Assembly: GCF_902706295.1 (NCBI RefSeq)
Contig: NZ_CACSJJ010000004.1
Coordinates: forward strand, 178,441-242,440
Direction: 5' to 3'
DNA length: 64,000 nt
DNA from: Arthrobacter sp. 18067
GTDB taxonomy: Bacteria > Actinomycetota > Actinomycetes > Actinomycetales > Micrococcaceae
The position numbers and the translations under genes are program-made. Positions 1 through 12,565 of this stretch are shown here, one piece after another. Positions within the stretch are counted from its first letter, which is position 1; every line of letters begins with the position of its first letter. The notes beneath the pieces were generated by a model. The model was not told where the DNA came from. It saw nothing but the letters and a program-made list of their open reading frames with translations, and made no database searches.

Positions 1-2
1 TC

Positions 3-1364
3 ACGACAGCGGCATGGGAAGTTGCGCTCGAACCCCTCGGACAGCCTGTGGTGGCCGACGGTGTTGCCTTGGTTTACGCCAAGAGCGCGGCAGGCGTCGC
101 CGCCCATGCCATTTCTGTTGACGACGGCAGAGAGCTGTGGACGCAGCCAGTTCATCCCGGATACGACGCACCTGGTGTCCCGCTTGAACCTGTCGTGGCC
201 AGGACTGCCACTGGCAAGAGTGCGGCGATCTTCCTGCAGGCGGCAACACCACCAGCCAATGACGGCGGCGTGGCATGGTGGACTGCCCCAGTCGCCTTTG
301 ACCTGACAACCGGAAGGGAAATCTATCGCGGGAGGGAAGAACTGGTCAGCACTCGTCCCTTTGCCTGCGACGACGTCCAAGACATGTGCTTCATCGCCTT
401 CGATGAAGAATCCCACACCGTGGAGCACTGGGTGGACTTGGAATCCGGCGAGGAATCGGGTGGTCCCGACATCAACCCCCTCATCGGGAACTTCCGACCT
501 GTGGGCAAAGAACTCTACTCGGTGGTGACGGACGGCGTTGAAAAGCTGGCGCATGTCTCCTACGGCGAGGTGCTCTGGGAAGTCGGGATAGAAGAAATCT
601 TTGGCAAAGGGGCCAGCACCGGCAGGGGCTGGCACTTCATCTACTCCGAGAAGCTGGACCTCTACGTCGGCTCCGTTGGAATCAACCCCACGGATATCTC
701 GCCCGAAAAATTCTCCGAGCAAACCTTCTCACTGAACCTGCGCGAATCCACTAAAACCGTGGGGTTCCGGGCTTCAAGCGCCCGGGTTCTCTGGGCAGCT
801 GAAGGATCGCAGGTGGAGTGCGCCAAGACAATTGGAACCAAAGCCACCAAGTTGGAAGGCGGCGAGGCATTCCCTGTTCGGTGCGAGTACACCGAGGGCC
901 ACATTGAGTTCCCCGCCGGGAAATACCGCGGTGGTCTATCGAAGCTGGTCGGCTACGATCCACTCACCGGCGACGCCGCTTGGGAAACCAAGGCGGTAGA
1001 GGTCCGGAGCTGGGGCGACTACGGCCTGTTGCCGTCGTTGAGCCCTGGAGACCGGGTTATTGCAGGCACTTTTTGGAATGCAAACCTATGGGACACCGCC
1101 AGCGGGAAATACCGAGGAACATCGTTCGAGGACGTCTTCGTGTGTTTGAAGGAGACGACTTACACCATGCCCCCTCATGGCCCTTACCAGGATGCTCCCG
1201 GCGCAGGATCTTTCTCAGCCTTCCCGTGCATAAAGGGCGGCACGGCCGTCCCAACCCTCACTTACGGTGCCCTCACCGACGTGAATACAACGGACAAAGG
1301 CATGGCCGTCATCTCCTTGGAAGGAAAAGTGGCTGGCTACAAGCTCCTGAACGGCTTCGTCTAG
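3..1364 (+). CDS. PQQ-like beta-propeller protein, 5' end outside the window
   Basis: The reading frame is open from the first bases of the window, so the N-terminus and any signal peptide are missing. An internal GTG at 48 would be only an artificial start. The visible 453 residues show repeated blade-like units with Gly/Asp followed by a Trp (for example DDGRELW, GDAAWET, NLWDTASGK), typical of PQQ-like or WD-like propellers. At least six Cys are scattered through the chain, which suits an exported disulfide-bonded protein. It ends 45 bp from the convergent paa operon. Substrate and role are unknown; family assignment is by blade pattern only. Confidence 0.7.
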   Translation, partial: TTAAWEVALEPLGQPVVADGVALVYAKSAAGVAAHAISVDDGRELWTQPVHPGYDAPGVPLEPVVARTATGKSAAIFLQAATPPANDGGVAWWTAPVAFDLTTGREIYRGREELVSTRPFACDDVQDMCFIAFDEESHTVEHWVDLESGEESGGPDINPLIGNFRPVGKELYSVVTDGVEKLAHVSYGEVLWEVGIEEIFGKGASTGRGWHFIYSEKLDLYVGSVGINPTDISPEKFSEQTFSLNLRESTKTVGFRASSARVLWAAEGSQVECAKTIGTKATKLEGGEAFPVRCEYTEGHIEFPAGKYRGGLSKLVGYDPLTGDAAWETKAVEVRSWGDYGLLPSLSPGDRVIAGTFWNANLWDTASGKYRGTSFEDVFVCLKETTYTMPPHGPYQDAPGAGSFSAFPCIKGGTAVPTLTYGALTDVNTTDKGMAVISLEGKVAGYKLLNGFV

Positions 1365-1408
1365 AAATTCCCCAGGCAGCCCCTCGGCGTGGGCGGGACC
1401 GGCCAGCG

Positions 1409-2188
1409 CTAGCCCTTGAAAACCGGCGCACGCTTCTCCTGGAAAGCCCGGAAGCCCTCGGCGTAGTCGTCGGTCTTGCACAGCCGGGCCTGCTCGGCGT
1501 TCTCCTCGGCCATGGATGCCCACAGGCCCAGGCGCTGGTCACGGATGTGGGCCACGAGTTCCTTGGATGCATTGAAGGCTTCGGTCGCCCCGACAGCTAC
1601 CCGCGAAACGATCTCCCGCGTCTCGTCAAGCAAGACATCGGCAGGCATCGCCCTGCTGAACATCCCCTGGGCCACTGCTTCGGCCCCGGAGATGAGGTCG
1701 GCCGTGTAGATCAGGTCCAGGGTGCGGTGCATTCCGAGCCGCTCCGTAAAGTACCAGTGGCCGCCCGAGTCCAGGGTGGCCCCCAGCTTCGCAAAGGGAG
1801 AACCGAACTTGGCGTTCTCCGCCACGTAGACCACATCGGTGGCCAGCAACAGCCCCAGCCCGACTCCCAGGCAAGCGCCGTGTGCGGCAGCGAATGTCGG
1901 CGTCGGGAAGGCTGCCATTTTCTTCAGCAGCGGCTCCACGAGTCCGCCGAGGTAGGCCTGTGCGTCGTCGGTTTCCGGAGTCACAGCGGCAATGTCGCGG
2001 CCGGCGCAGAAGGCGCGTCCCTCTCCGCGCAGCAGCAGCGCCCGCACCTCACCACGTGAGACGGCGGCAGCAGCGTCGTCGTACGCCTTATCCAGTTCGG
2101 CAAGCGCGTCCTCGTTGAGCGAGTTCAGCTTTTCGGGGGCATTGAGGACAATTTCGGCAATGCCGTTGGCAATGGAGAGCTCGATCAT
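1409..2188 (-). CDS. paaG: PaaG-like 1,2-epoxyphenylacetyl-CoA isomerase (crotonase family)
   Basis: A 259-residue crotonase-fold protein and the last gene of the paaABCDE operon. The CoA/oxyanion region is visible (AFCAGRDI, then HGACLGVGLGLLLATD). Where enoyl-CoA hydratases carry a PE pair it reads SPFAKLG, and an Asp follows in LDSGGHW, which matches the Asp used by PaaG-type isomerases. I therefore infer conversion of the ring epoxide to oxepin-CoA rather than hydration. The ATG at 2188 is preceded by AAGGAG. It lies 8 bp after paaE. Less likely, it is a second hydratase; the beta-oxidation hydratase appears to be the paralogue at 41465-42268. Confidence 0.75.
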   Translation of the reverse strand: MIELSIANGIAEIVLNAPEKLNSLNEDALAELDKAYDDAAAAVSRGEVRALLLRGEGRAFCAGRDIAAVTPETDDAQAYLGGLVEPLLKKMAAFPTPTFAAAHGACLGVGLGLLLATDVVYVAENAKFGSPFAKLGATLDSGGHWYFTERLGMHRTLDLIYTADLISGAEAVAQGMFSRAMPADVLLDETREIVSRVAVGATEAFNASKELVAHIRDQRLGLWASMAEENAEQARLCKTDDYAEGFRAFQEKRAPVFKG

Positions 2189-2196
2189 GGGACTCC

Positions 2197-3402
2197 TTAG
2201 ACGTCGAAGTCGACGGTAACTTCTTCGCTGGTGGGGTGGGACTGGCAGGTGAGGACGTAGCCCTTGTCCAGCTCGTCCTGTTCAAGGGCGTAGTTCTCAT
2301 CCATGGTCACCGTACCGGTGATCAATTTGGCGCGGCAGGTGCCGCAGACGCCGCCTGCACAAGCGAACGGAACATCCGGGCGAACGCGCAGGGCCGCGTT
2401 GAGGATGGATTCGCGGGCATGGGTGGGGCTGGCGACGTCGCCGGTGAGGCCATCCAGCGTGAACGTGATCTTGAAGGTGTCCTGCGACTCGTCCTCCACA
2501 ACCGGGCGGCCGGCATTTCCTTCGGGACGGTCCGGGCGGCCGGTGGTGAACAACTCAAAACGGACGTGCTCAGGCTCTACGCCGCGGGCTGCCAGGGTAT
2601 CGCGGCACAGCTGGACCAGTTCGAACGGCCCGCACAGGAACCACTCATCCACGTCTTCGGCATGGATTGCGCTGCTCAGCAGGGACTGGAGCTTCTCCGA
2701 ATCAATGCGGCCGGTCATCAGCGGCGCGATGCGCTGTTCACGGGACAGTACGTGGTGCAAAGCCAGGCGCGACGGGTATTTGTCCTTCAGGTCCGCCAAC
2801 TCCTCCAGGAACATGACATCCATGGCGGCCTTGTTGGCATAAACGAGGTCAAACTTGGTTTCCGGATTCGCGGCCAGCAGTGTCCGTGCAATCGCGATCA
2901 CCGGGGTGATGCCCGAGCCCGCAGCAATAGCCACGAAGCTGCCCGGCTCCCCCGCCAGTTCCTCCGGGTGGTTCATGGAGTTCATGACGTTGTGCTGGAC
3001 CGACGAGCCGTCCTTGCCGTGCCGGGAAATGAACGCGCCCTGCGGGCTCATGACATCCAGGACGTCGCCGGCCTTCAATTCGGCGTTGGCCCACGTGGAG
3101 AAGATGCCGCCAAGGTCCTTCTTGATGGCCACCCGGATCTCGCTGCTGCCGTCCTCGAAGCTGCGCGGCTCAGCGCAAATCGAGTAGCTGCGGCGGACCT
3201 CGTGCGGCTCGCCGTTGTCATCAGGAAGCGAGGTGCGCAGTGCCACGTACTGGCCCGGAAGGTAGTCGTACTGGCCGGCCAGCTCGGCGGGAACACCGAA
3301 CGTGACCTCGATGGCATCGTCCGTGAGGCGCCGGACTTCCGCGACGGTCAGGTTATGGAAAGACGCACGACGGCGGCTGGCCGTCTGGGTTTCGGTGGTC
3401 AT
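2197..3402 (-). CDS. paaE: Phenylacetyl-CoA epoxidase reductase subunit PaaE
   Basis: A 401-residue electron-transfer subunit that passes electrons from NADPH to the di-iron PaaA subunit. The N-terminal ferredoxin-reductase part has the FAD motif RRSYSIC near residue 70 and the nucleotide-binding AAGSGITP near 160. The C-terminal third is a plant-type 2Fe-2S ferredoxin with CAGGVCGTC near 345 and a last Cys in LTCQSHP. This order is that of known PaaE. It sits between paaD and the paaG-like gene, 8 bp from each, so the genes are clearly co-transcribed. The length is a little over the usual 350-360 residues, owing to linker segments. Confidence 0.95.
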   Translation of the reverse strand: MTTETQTASRRRASFHNLTVAEVRRLTDDAIEVTFGVPAELAGQYDYLPGQYVALRTSLPDDNGEPHEVRRSYSICAEPRSFEDGSSEIRVAIKKDLGGIFSTWANAELKAGDVLDVMSPQGAFISRHGKDGSSVQHNVMNSMNHPEELAGEPGSFVAIAAGSGITPVIAIARTLLAANPETKFDLVYANKAAMDVMFLEELADLKDKYPSRLALHHVLSREQRIAPLMTGRIDSEKLQSLLSSAIHAEDVDEWFLCGPFELVQLCRDTLAARGVEPEHVRFELFTTGRPDRPEGNAGRPVVEDESQDTFKITFTLDGLTGDVASPTHARESILNAALRVRPDVPFACAGGVCGTCRAKLITGTVTMDENYALEQDELDKGYVLTCQSHPTSEEVTVDFDV

Positions 3403-3410
3403 GGAATTCC

Positions 3411-3977
3411 TTAGAGGACTTTGAAGTAGTCGAACGGTTCCTTACAGTCCTGGCAGACGAACAACGCCTTGCAGGAGGTGGAACCAAAGCGGGTGAGTTC
3501 CTTGGTGTTCAACGACGAACACTGCGGGCATTTCACGGCAAGGCTCAAGCGGACAGGACCGGAGTGGCCACCGGCGGCAGCCATGCCGGTGGGCGGGGCA
3601 ATCCCGTACTCCTCCAGCTTGGCTTTGCCGGAATCCGTCATCCAGTCAGTGGTCCACGCCGGCGACAACACCAGGTTGATGTGCACGCTCGCGTAGCCCT
3701 CCTTCCCGAAAGCTGTCCGCAGATCGTCACCAATGGCGTCCATCGCCGGGCAGCCGGAGTACGTGGGCGTGATGGTGACCTCGACGGCGGTACTTGAGGG
3801 GCCGCCGTCGTGCTCGCCTGCCGCTTCGCTCGGGACTACCCGCACGCCACGCAGGATCCCCAGGTCCTCGATGGTGAGGACCGGGATCTCCGGATCGCAG
3901 ACCGTGGACGCAATGTCCCATGCCCGCTGCTCAGCTGTACGTAGCTGCGTCCGTGACTGCGTCGTCATGGTGGTCAC
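3411..3977 (-). CDS. paaD: Phenylacetyl-CoA epoxidase assembly factor PaaD
   Basis: A 188-residue protein with an N-terminal MIP18/DUF59 domain (CDPEIPVLTIEDLGILRGV, then SGCPAMD) and a C-terminal zinc-ribbon (CPQC around residue 158 paired with CQDC near 176). PaaD proteins help mature the metal centres of the epoxidase complex. The GTG start at 3977 overlaps the paaC stop by four bases (GTGA), which implies translational coupling. An ATG three codons later at 3968 is an alternative. Its length and Cys pairs match actinobacterial PaaD. Confidence 0.93.
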   Translation of the reverse strand: MTTMTTQSRTQLRTAEQRAWDIASTVCDPEIPVLTIEDLGILRGVRVVPSEAAGEHDGGPSSTAVEVTITPTYSGCPAMDAIGDDLRTAFGKEGYASVHINLVLSPAWTTDWMTDSGKAKLEEYGIAPPTGMAAAGGHSGPVRLSLAVKCPQCSSLNTKELTRFGSTSCKALFVCQDCKEPFDYFKVL

Positions 3978-4891
3978 CAGCTCGCGCCGGGGTGTTCGCG
4001 GGCCAGTACCTGCATTTCAGCGAGGATGTAGCCCAGGAATTCGGAGTGCTTGCCACGGCGGCCACCGCCCAGGGACTGCGGGACGCCGGGGATTTCCAGC
4101 TCGGCCTCGGCCATGATCTCGCCGGTGAGTCGGTCGAACTCAGCACGCAGGCTGGAGGGCTGCACCGCGACGCTGGCCTCCGCCAGGCGGGTGGTGAGCT
4201 CGTCGTCTTCGAAGAGTTCGTCCACATACGGCCACACAAGCTTGAAGCCCTGGATGATGCGCTCGCGGGACTCCTCCGTGCCGCCGGCCAGGCGAAGTAC
4301 CCACTGGGCGCTGTGGTCGCGGTGGTAATCCACTTCCTTGACGGCCTTCGCGGAGATGGCAGCGAGGGTGGCGTCGGTGGACTCCATGAGCTTTGTGTAG
4401 AGCTCGTACTGGTAGAAGCTCACGATGAACTGCCGGGCAATGGTGACTGCGAAGTCGCCGTTGGGCTGCTCAAAGAGGTGCGCGGAACGGAACTCGTGCT
4501 CGCGGCGGAAGTAGGCCAGGTCGTCCTCCGACTTGCCCCAAGCGGCGCCGGCGTAGGTCAGGAACGACCTTGCGTGGCCCAACTGGTCCAGGGCAATGTT
4601 GCCCAGCGCGATGTCTTCCTCCAGCTCGGGCGCACGGGAAATCCAGTGGCCCAGGCGCTGGGCGAGGATCAGTCCGTCGTCGCCGATGCGCAGCGCAAAC
4701 TCTGCAACATCCTCGCTGGGCTTGACCTGCCCGCGGCTGATTTCGAGGGCGATGTCTTCGGGCCGCAGCGCGTTGCCCGGCGTGATGCGGGTGGCGCTGG
4801 CGGAACCGTCGCCCGAAGCGCCGGCTCCGTGGACGCCCACGGAAATGTCCCCGTGGCCTTCGATGGCGAAGTCAGTGTCTTTGGTAGTCAC
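3974..4891 (-). CDS. paaC: Phenylacetyl-CoA epoxidase structural subunit PaaC
   Basis: A 305-residue ferritin-like helical protein that partners PaaA in the epoxidase core. The sequence from about residue 60 (DDGLILAQRLGHW, DIALGNIALDQLGHAR, then the FYQYELY and VDYHRDHS helices) is typical of PaaC, the catalytically inactive structural subunit. The first ~45 residues are rich in Gly, Ser and Ala and are unlike enterobacterial PaaC, so they may be a lineage-specific tail or the real start may lie further in. It overlaps paaB and paaD by four bases on each side. Confidence 0.94.
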   Translation of the reverse strand: MTTKDTDFAIEGHGDISVGVHGAGASGDGSASATRITPGNALRPEDIALEISRGQVKPSEDVAEFALRIGDDGLILAQRLGHWISRAPELEEDIALGNIALDQLGHARSFLTYAGAAWGKSEDDLAYFRREHEFRSAHLFEQPNGDFAVTIARQFIVSFYQYELYTKLMESTDATLAAISAKAVKEVDYHRDHSAQWVLRLAGGTEESRERIIQGFKLVWPYVDELFEDDELTTRLAEASVAVQPSSLRAEFDRLTGEIMAEAELEIPGVPQSLGGGRRGKHSEFLGYILAEMQVLAREHPGASW

Positions 4892-5265
4892 AGGTGCTTC
4901 ACGCCTTCGCTCTTGGTGTAGTACGTTGCGTGGCGGTAATCCTTGCCCTGCGGGGACTCAAAGAAGGAACCCTTGGAGTCGGGATCGCTGGAGGAAATCG
5001 CCTCGGCCGGGACAACCCAGATGGAAACGCCCTCGTTGCGGCGGGTGTAGAGGTCGCGGGCGTTCCGGAGGGCCATGGCGGCGTCCGGTGCGTGCAAAGA
5101 ACCGGCGTGCACGTGGGACAGGCCTCGGCTGGAGCGCACGAAGACCTCCCACAGGGACCATGGGGATTCCTGGTGCTCTTCCGTGGTGGCCGCAACCTTG
5201 GGTGCTTCGCGGTTGATTTCGCTGGCGGCGCTGCCCGGTGCTTCCGGGTTACCGTGAGGGCTCAT
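4888..5265 (-). CDS. paaB: Phenylacetyl-CoA epoxidase subunit PaaB
   Basis: A 125-residue small subunit of the multicomponent epoxidase. It has the PaaB signature: [23 protein letters not shown] near residues 40-62 and [22 protein letters not shown] near 70-90. In known complexes PaaB bridges PaaAC heterodimers. The first ~35 residues, rich in Ala and Glu, extend beyond the usual ~95-residue protein. It overlaps both paaA and paaC by four bases, so the order A-B-C is translated from one message. Confidence 0.94.
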   Translation of the reverse strand: MSPHGNPEAPGSAASEINREAPKVAATTEEHQESPWSLWEVFVRSSRGLSHVHAGSLHAPDAAMALRNARDLYTRRNEGVSIWVVPAEAISSSDPDSKGSFFESPQGKDYRHATYYTKSEGVKHL

Positions 5266-6257
5266 GCTGCGTGTTCCTTCTGTGCTTGCTTACGGGCGTA
5301 GGCCACTGCGGCTTCGCGAACCCAGGCACCGTTTTCGTGTGCCTCACGGCGGCGCTCAACGCGCTGCGAGTTGCAGGGACCGCGGCCGGCAAGGACTTCC
5401 TTGAACTCGTTCCAGTCCAGGGGTCCGTGCTCCCATTTCTTGGTTTCTTCGTTGAAACGGACGTCTTTGTCAGGCAGGGTCAAGCCGAGGACCCGGACCT
5501 GCTCCACCATCATTCCGACGAACCGGCTGCGCAGCTCGTCGTTGCTGAAGCGCTTGATGTTCCAGGCCATGGACTGCTTGGAGTTGGGTGAATCGTCATC
5601 CGGCGGGCCGAACATCATCAGCGACGGCGCGTACCAGCGGTTCACTGCGTCCTGGGCCATCTGCTTCTGCGCAGGCGTCCCGTTGGCAAGTTCCAGCAGG
5701 ATCTCAAAGCCCTGGCGCTGGTGGAACGATTCTTCCTTGCAGATGCGCACCATTGCGCGACCGTAGGGACCGTACGAGGCACGGCACAGGGGCACTTGGT
5801 TGCAGATGGCGGCGCCATCAACAAGCCAGCCAATGGCTCCCATGTCTGCCCAGGAAATCGTGGGGTAGTTGAAGATGGACGAATACCGGGCCTTGCCGGC
5901 AATCAGGTCTTCCATCATCTGGTCCCGGGACTGGCCCAGGGTCTCGGCTGCCGAGTACAGGTAGAGACCATGGCCGGCCTCATCCTGGACCTTGGCCATG
6001 AGGATGGACTTGCGCTTCAGGCTCGGCGCCCTGGTGATCCAGTTGGCTTCCGGCTGCATGCCGATGATTTCCGAGTGCGCGTGCTGCGAGATCTGGCGCA
6101 GCAAAGTCTTGCGGTAAGCCGCGGGCATCCAGTCGCGCGGTTCGATGCGCGAGTCCTCCGAAATGATGCGATCAAAATACGCCTGACCGGCTGCCTCCCG
6201 CTCCTGCTCCTCCGGGGACAGCTCAGCGGGCACTGACTGCAGATTCTGCGATGCCAT
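5262..6257 (-). CDS. paaA: Phenylacetyl-CoA epoxidase catalytic subunit PaaA
   Basis: A 331-residue di-iron oxygenase subunit that epoxidises the aromatic ring of phenylacetyl-CoA. The metal-binding helices are visible: [17 protein letters not shown] and [15 protein letters not shown], each with the E and ExxH residues expected. I chose the ATG at 6257 because AGGAG lies directly before it and because the 21 extra codons of the longer frame would run through the operator and promoter. It is the first gene of the operon paaABCDEG and is driven from the divergent region shared with the phoD-like gene. Confidence 0.95.
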   Translation of the reverse strand: MASQNLQSVPAELSPEEQEREAAGQAYFDRIISEDSRIEPRDWMPAAYRKTLLRQISQHAHSEIIGMQPEANWITRAPSLKRKSILMAKVQDEAGHGLYLYSAAETLGQSRDQMMEDLIAGKARYSSIFNYPTISWADMGAIGWLVDGAAICNQVPLCRASYGPYGRAMVRICKEESFHQRQGFEILLELANGTPAQKQMAQDAVNRWYAPSLMMFGPPDDDSPNSKQSMAWNIKRFSNDELRSRFVGMMVEQVRVLGLTLPDKDVRFNEETKKWEHGPLDWNEFKEVLAGRGPCNSQRVERRREAHENGAWVREAAVAYARKQAQKEHAA

Positions 6258-6271
6258 GGTTGCTCCTAATA

Positions 6272-6293
6272 AATTACCGACCGTTCGTTCAGA
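6272..6293 (-). promoter_or_regulatory. PaaR-type operator before paaA
   Basis: The 22-base site AATTACCGACCGTTCGTTCA plus GA lies 15 bases before the paaA start. It resembles the corynebacterial PaaR motif as I remember it (ACTnACCGnnCGnnCGGTnAGT), with a strong left half. It overlaps the expected transcription start of the promoter at 6291-6320, so a bound repressor would block it. Similar sites precede paaI, paaZ and the thiolase gene. Confidence 0.8.
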
Positions 6294-6320
6294 ATATGCG
6301 GAGGGGGTGTTTTCAGTCAA
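6291..6320 (-). promoter_or_regulatory. Putative housekeeping promoter of the paaABCDE operon
   Basis: On the minus strand TTGACT (6320-6315) and TATTCT (6296-6291) are separated by 18 bases. This fits a primary-sigma promoter whose start point falls inside the PaaR-type palindrome. The call rests on consensus match only. Confidence 0.5.
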
Positions 6321-6382
6321 GGTCCGGGTTCCTTTACCTCAGCCTCACTTTCCGTTCATGGGCGCTCGCAACAGTGGACGAC

Positions 6383-8062
6383 ATGACCGACCTCACGCGC
6401 CGCACCCTCGTCAAGACGTCCCTCGCAGGCCTGGCCCTGACCGGCCTCGCCACCAGCGCAGCCCCCGCCTCCGCAACCTCTGGATCCGCGGCCCCGTCCG
6501 CCATCCCCCTGGTCCGCAAGCGGCTTACGCTTCCCACCGGGATCGCAACCGGCGACGTCACCACCGACTCCGCCGTCCTTTGGTCCCGCGCTTCCGGGCC
6601 CGGCCGGCTCACGGCTTTGTTGCAGGCAGTGGACGACTCGGGCGAAATCCTGCGCGGCCGCTACGGTTTCAGCCGCACCATCCGCGGCCCTTTGGCCAAC
6701 GAAGCGAGCGACTTCACCGCCAAGATCCAGGCCAAAGGCCTCCCCGCCGGCACCCGCTTCGCAATGGAACTGAACTTCGAGGACGAGAACGGCCATGGCG
6801 AAGCAGTTCACGGCACCTTCCGCACGGCACCCGGCTCTTCCAAGGGAGAGCACGACGGCGGCACTGAAGACCCGCGCGGAGGCGGCAGGTCGTCGTCGTA
6901 CTCCCAGTCCTTCGTCTGGACCGGCGATACCGCCGGCCAGGGCTGGGGCATCAACGAGGACCTGGGCGGCATGCGCGGCTACAAGGCCATGCATGCCACC
7001 AAGCCGGACTTCTTCATCCACTCCGGCGACACCATCTACGCCGACGGCCCCATCGCCGCCACTGTGACCGAAAAAGACGGCCAGGTGTGGCGGAACATCG
7101 TCACCGAGGAAGTCTCCAAAGTGGCCGAAACCCTCAAGGAGTACCGGGGCCGGCACCGTTACAACTCGCTGGACGCCAACATGCGGGCCATGTTCGCCGA
7201 CGTCCCTGTCATCGCGCAGTGGGATGACCACGAGACCACCAACAACTGGTACCCCGGCGAAATCCTGGACGACCCCCGCTATACCGAACGGAACGTCAAC
7301 GTCCTGGCAGCCCGCGGACGACAGGCGTGGCAGGAAAACATGCCGATTGCCGACGCCGCGGCGCTGTGGCGCCCGGGATCGTACGACGCCGGTCAGTATC
7401 AGCCGGCGCGCATCTACCGGAAGATTTCGCGCGGCCCCCAACTGGACATCTTCTGCCTGGACATGCGGACGTTCAAGTCGCCGAACACCGACGGCAAGGA
7501 ACCGTACGCCACCAACATCCTTGGCCAGGAGCAAGTGGACTGGTTGATCAAGGAAGTCCGGAAGTCCAAAGCGACATGGAAGGTGATCGCTGCCGACCTG
7601 CCACTCGGCATCATCGTTCCTGACGGCGCCGTTAACCAGGAAAGCCTGGCCAACCGGGACCACGGAGCTCCTTTGGGCCGCGAACTGGAGATCGCGGGCG
7701 TGCTGAGCGCGTTCAAGAAATTTGGTGTGAAGAACACGGTGTGGCTGACTGCCGATGTCCACTACTGCGCCGCGCACCACTACTCCCCCGAACGCGCCAC
7801 CTTCACCGACTTCGACCCCTTCTGGGAGTTCGTGGCCGGGCCCATCAACGCGGGTTCCTTCGGGCCCAGCGAGATGGATGGGACGTTCGGCCCCGAGGTT
7901 CTGTTCGCCAAGGCGGGGCGTTTCGCGGGTGAGTCACCGCGCGATGGTGAAAACCAGTACTTCGGGCACGTGGACCTTGCCTCCGACGGCGTGTTTACGG
8001 TGAGCCTGCGCAACGCTTTGGGCTCCGTGATTTACTCAAAGGCCCTCATTCCTGAGCTCTGA
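6383..8062 (+). CDS. phoD: PhoD-like alkaline phosphatase or phosphodiesterase, Tat-exported
   Basis: A 559-residue metallophosphoesterase. The N-terminus has the twin-arginine motif TRRTLVK, a hydrophobic stretch and an Ala-rich cleavage region ending near residue 32, so it is exported folded with its metals. PhoD-type motifs follow: WTGDTAG near 180, HSGDTIYADGP near 214, QWDDHETTNNW near 279 and TADVHY near 455. Such enzymes release phosphate from phosphoesters outside the cell. The ATG at 6383 was chosen because the Tat signal begins right after it; the frame upstream encodes no extra signal. It is divergent from paaA but I see no functional link. A strong palindrome follows the gene. Confidence 0.88.
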   Translation: MTDLTRRTLVKTSLAGLALTGLATSAAPASATSGSAAPSAIPLVRKRLTLPTGIATGDVTTDSAVLWSRASGPGRLTALLQAVDDSGEILRGRYGFSRTIRGPLANEASDFTAKIQAKGLPAGTRFAMELNFEDENGHGEAVHGTFRTAPGSSKGEHDGGTEDPRGGGRSSSYSQSFVWTGDTAGQGWGINEDLGGMRGYKAMHATKPDFFIHSGDTIYADGPIAATVTEKDGQVWRNIVTEEVSKVAETLKEYRGRHRYNSLDANMRAMFADVPVIAQWDDHETTNNWYPGEILDDPRYTERNVNVLAARGRQAWQENMPIADAAALWRPGSYDAGQYQPARIYRKISRGPQLDIFCLDMRTFKSPNTDGKEPYATNILGQEQVDWLIKEVRKSKATWKVIAADLPLGIIVPDGAVNQESLANRDHGAPLGRELEIAGVLSAFKKFGVKNTVWLTADVHYCAAHHYSPERATFTDFDPFWEFVAGPINAGSFGPSEMDGTFGPEVLFAKAGRFAGESPRDGENQYFGHVDLASDGVFTVSLRNALGSVIYSKALIPEL

Positions 8063-8070
8063 CCCAACTA

Positions 8071-8121
8071 AGTAGCAGATCAGGCCGTTATGAATCGTCA
8101 AAACGGCCCTGATCTGCTACT
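8071..8121. repeat. Long intergenic palindrome after the phoD-like gene
   Basis: The left arm 8071-8089 (AGTAGCAGATCAGGCCGTT) and the right arm 8102-8121 pair over 19 bp with one bulged C, around a 12-base loop. It begins 8 bases after the stop codon. There is no U-tract, so if it terminates transcription it does so as a bare strong hairpin. It shares the edge CCCAACTnAGTAnCAG with the palindrome at 54581-54646, which suggests a dispersed element. Confidence 0.8.
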
Positions 8122-8210
8122 CAGGCGGGGATTTCGGCGTATGCTCTCCTCAGCGCAGGCACGACGCGTTGTTCGCTTTTGGTGGGGCCACTTTTGAAGG
8201 CAGGGGTTCA

Positions 8211-11650
<3,440 letters not shown>

Positions 11651-11654
<4 letters not shown>

Positions 11655-12565
11655 AAGTCCTGATCGCCGACGACGACCAGATCTCCCGGATGATCACCAA
11701 GGCCGCCGTCGAGCAGTCAGGCCACGAATGCATCGTGGCAGTGGACGGTGACTCGGCATGGCAGATGTACCAGGACCACAGCCCGGAAGCTGTGGTGACG
11801 GACCTGATGATGCCCGGCCTCAACGGACTGGACCTTTGCCGGGCCATTCGTGCCTCCGAGCAGGACAGCTACACCTACATCATTCTTGTGACGTCCCACG
11901 GATCCCGGAAAGACGTCCTGGCCGGCATGGAAGCCGGTGCTGACGACTACGTCACCAAGCCGCTGGACCCCTTCAGCCTGCATATCCGCCTCCTCGCTGC
12001 CCAACGCATCACGTCGCTGCACGCAGACCTGGCCCGCTACCGCACCGCGCTGACTGAGCAAGCGCGCACGGATCCGCTGACGAAGCTGCACAACCGGCTG
12101 AAGCTCACGGAAGACCTGGGCCAGTTGCACAGCCACGAAGACCACGACTACTGCCTGGCCATGGTGGATGTGGATAACTTCAAGAGCTACAACGACATCT
12201 ACGGTCACCAGGCCGGGGATGCCGCGCTGCTGGCGATCGCAACAACCCTCGCCCGCGAAGTACGGAAGGCCGACGCCGTGTATCGCTTTGGTGGCGAAGA
12301 GTTCCTGCTGGTCCTCCGCGACGAATCGGTCTCGGGTGCACGGACCGTCATGGAACGCGTCCGGTCCGCGGTGCATGACCTGCGCATCGAGCATTCCGGG
12401 GACCCCGACGGCGTCCTGACCATCAGCGCCGGCGTCTCGGCCTTCACCGAAGGGCACCGGGCGGGCAGCGAGCAACTTCTGCGCGAAGCCGACCTCGCCC
12501 TGTACGCGGCGAAGGCCTCCGGCCGTAACCGGGTGACCCTGGCCAGCGCCCTCCGCTCAGAATGA
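11651..12565 (+). CDS. Response regulator diguanylate cyclase (REC-GGDEF)
   Basis: A 304-residue PleD/WspR-like enzyme. The receiver (residues 1-120) has the acidic cluster DDD at 7-9, phospho-acceptor Asp51 in TDLMMPG and Lys in TKPLDP. The GGDEF domain (about 140-300) has an active GGEEF motif at 214-218. Five residues before it is RKAD, a product-inhibition I-site (RxxD). It should make cyclic-di-GMP when phosphorylated. The ATG overlaps the kinase stop (ATGA), so it is translationally coupled to the hybrid kinase, whose HPt domain probably phosphorylates it. Its last 9 bp overlap the convergent lipoprotein gene. Confidence 0.94.

Noticed and set aside
6356..7780. A 474-codon minus-strand frame opposite the phoD-like gene
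   Set aside because: No start context and no family features; the plus strand carries a Tat signal and all PhoD motifs.
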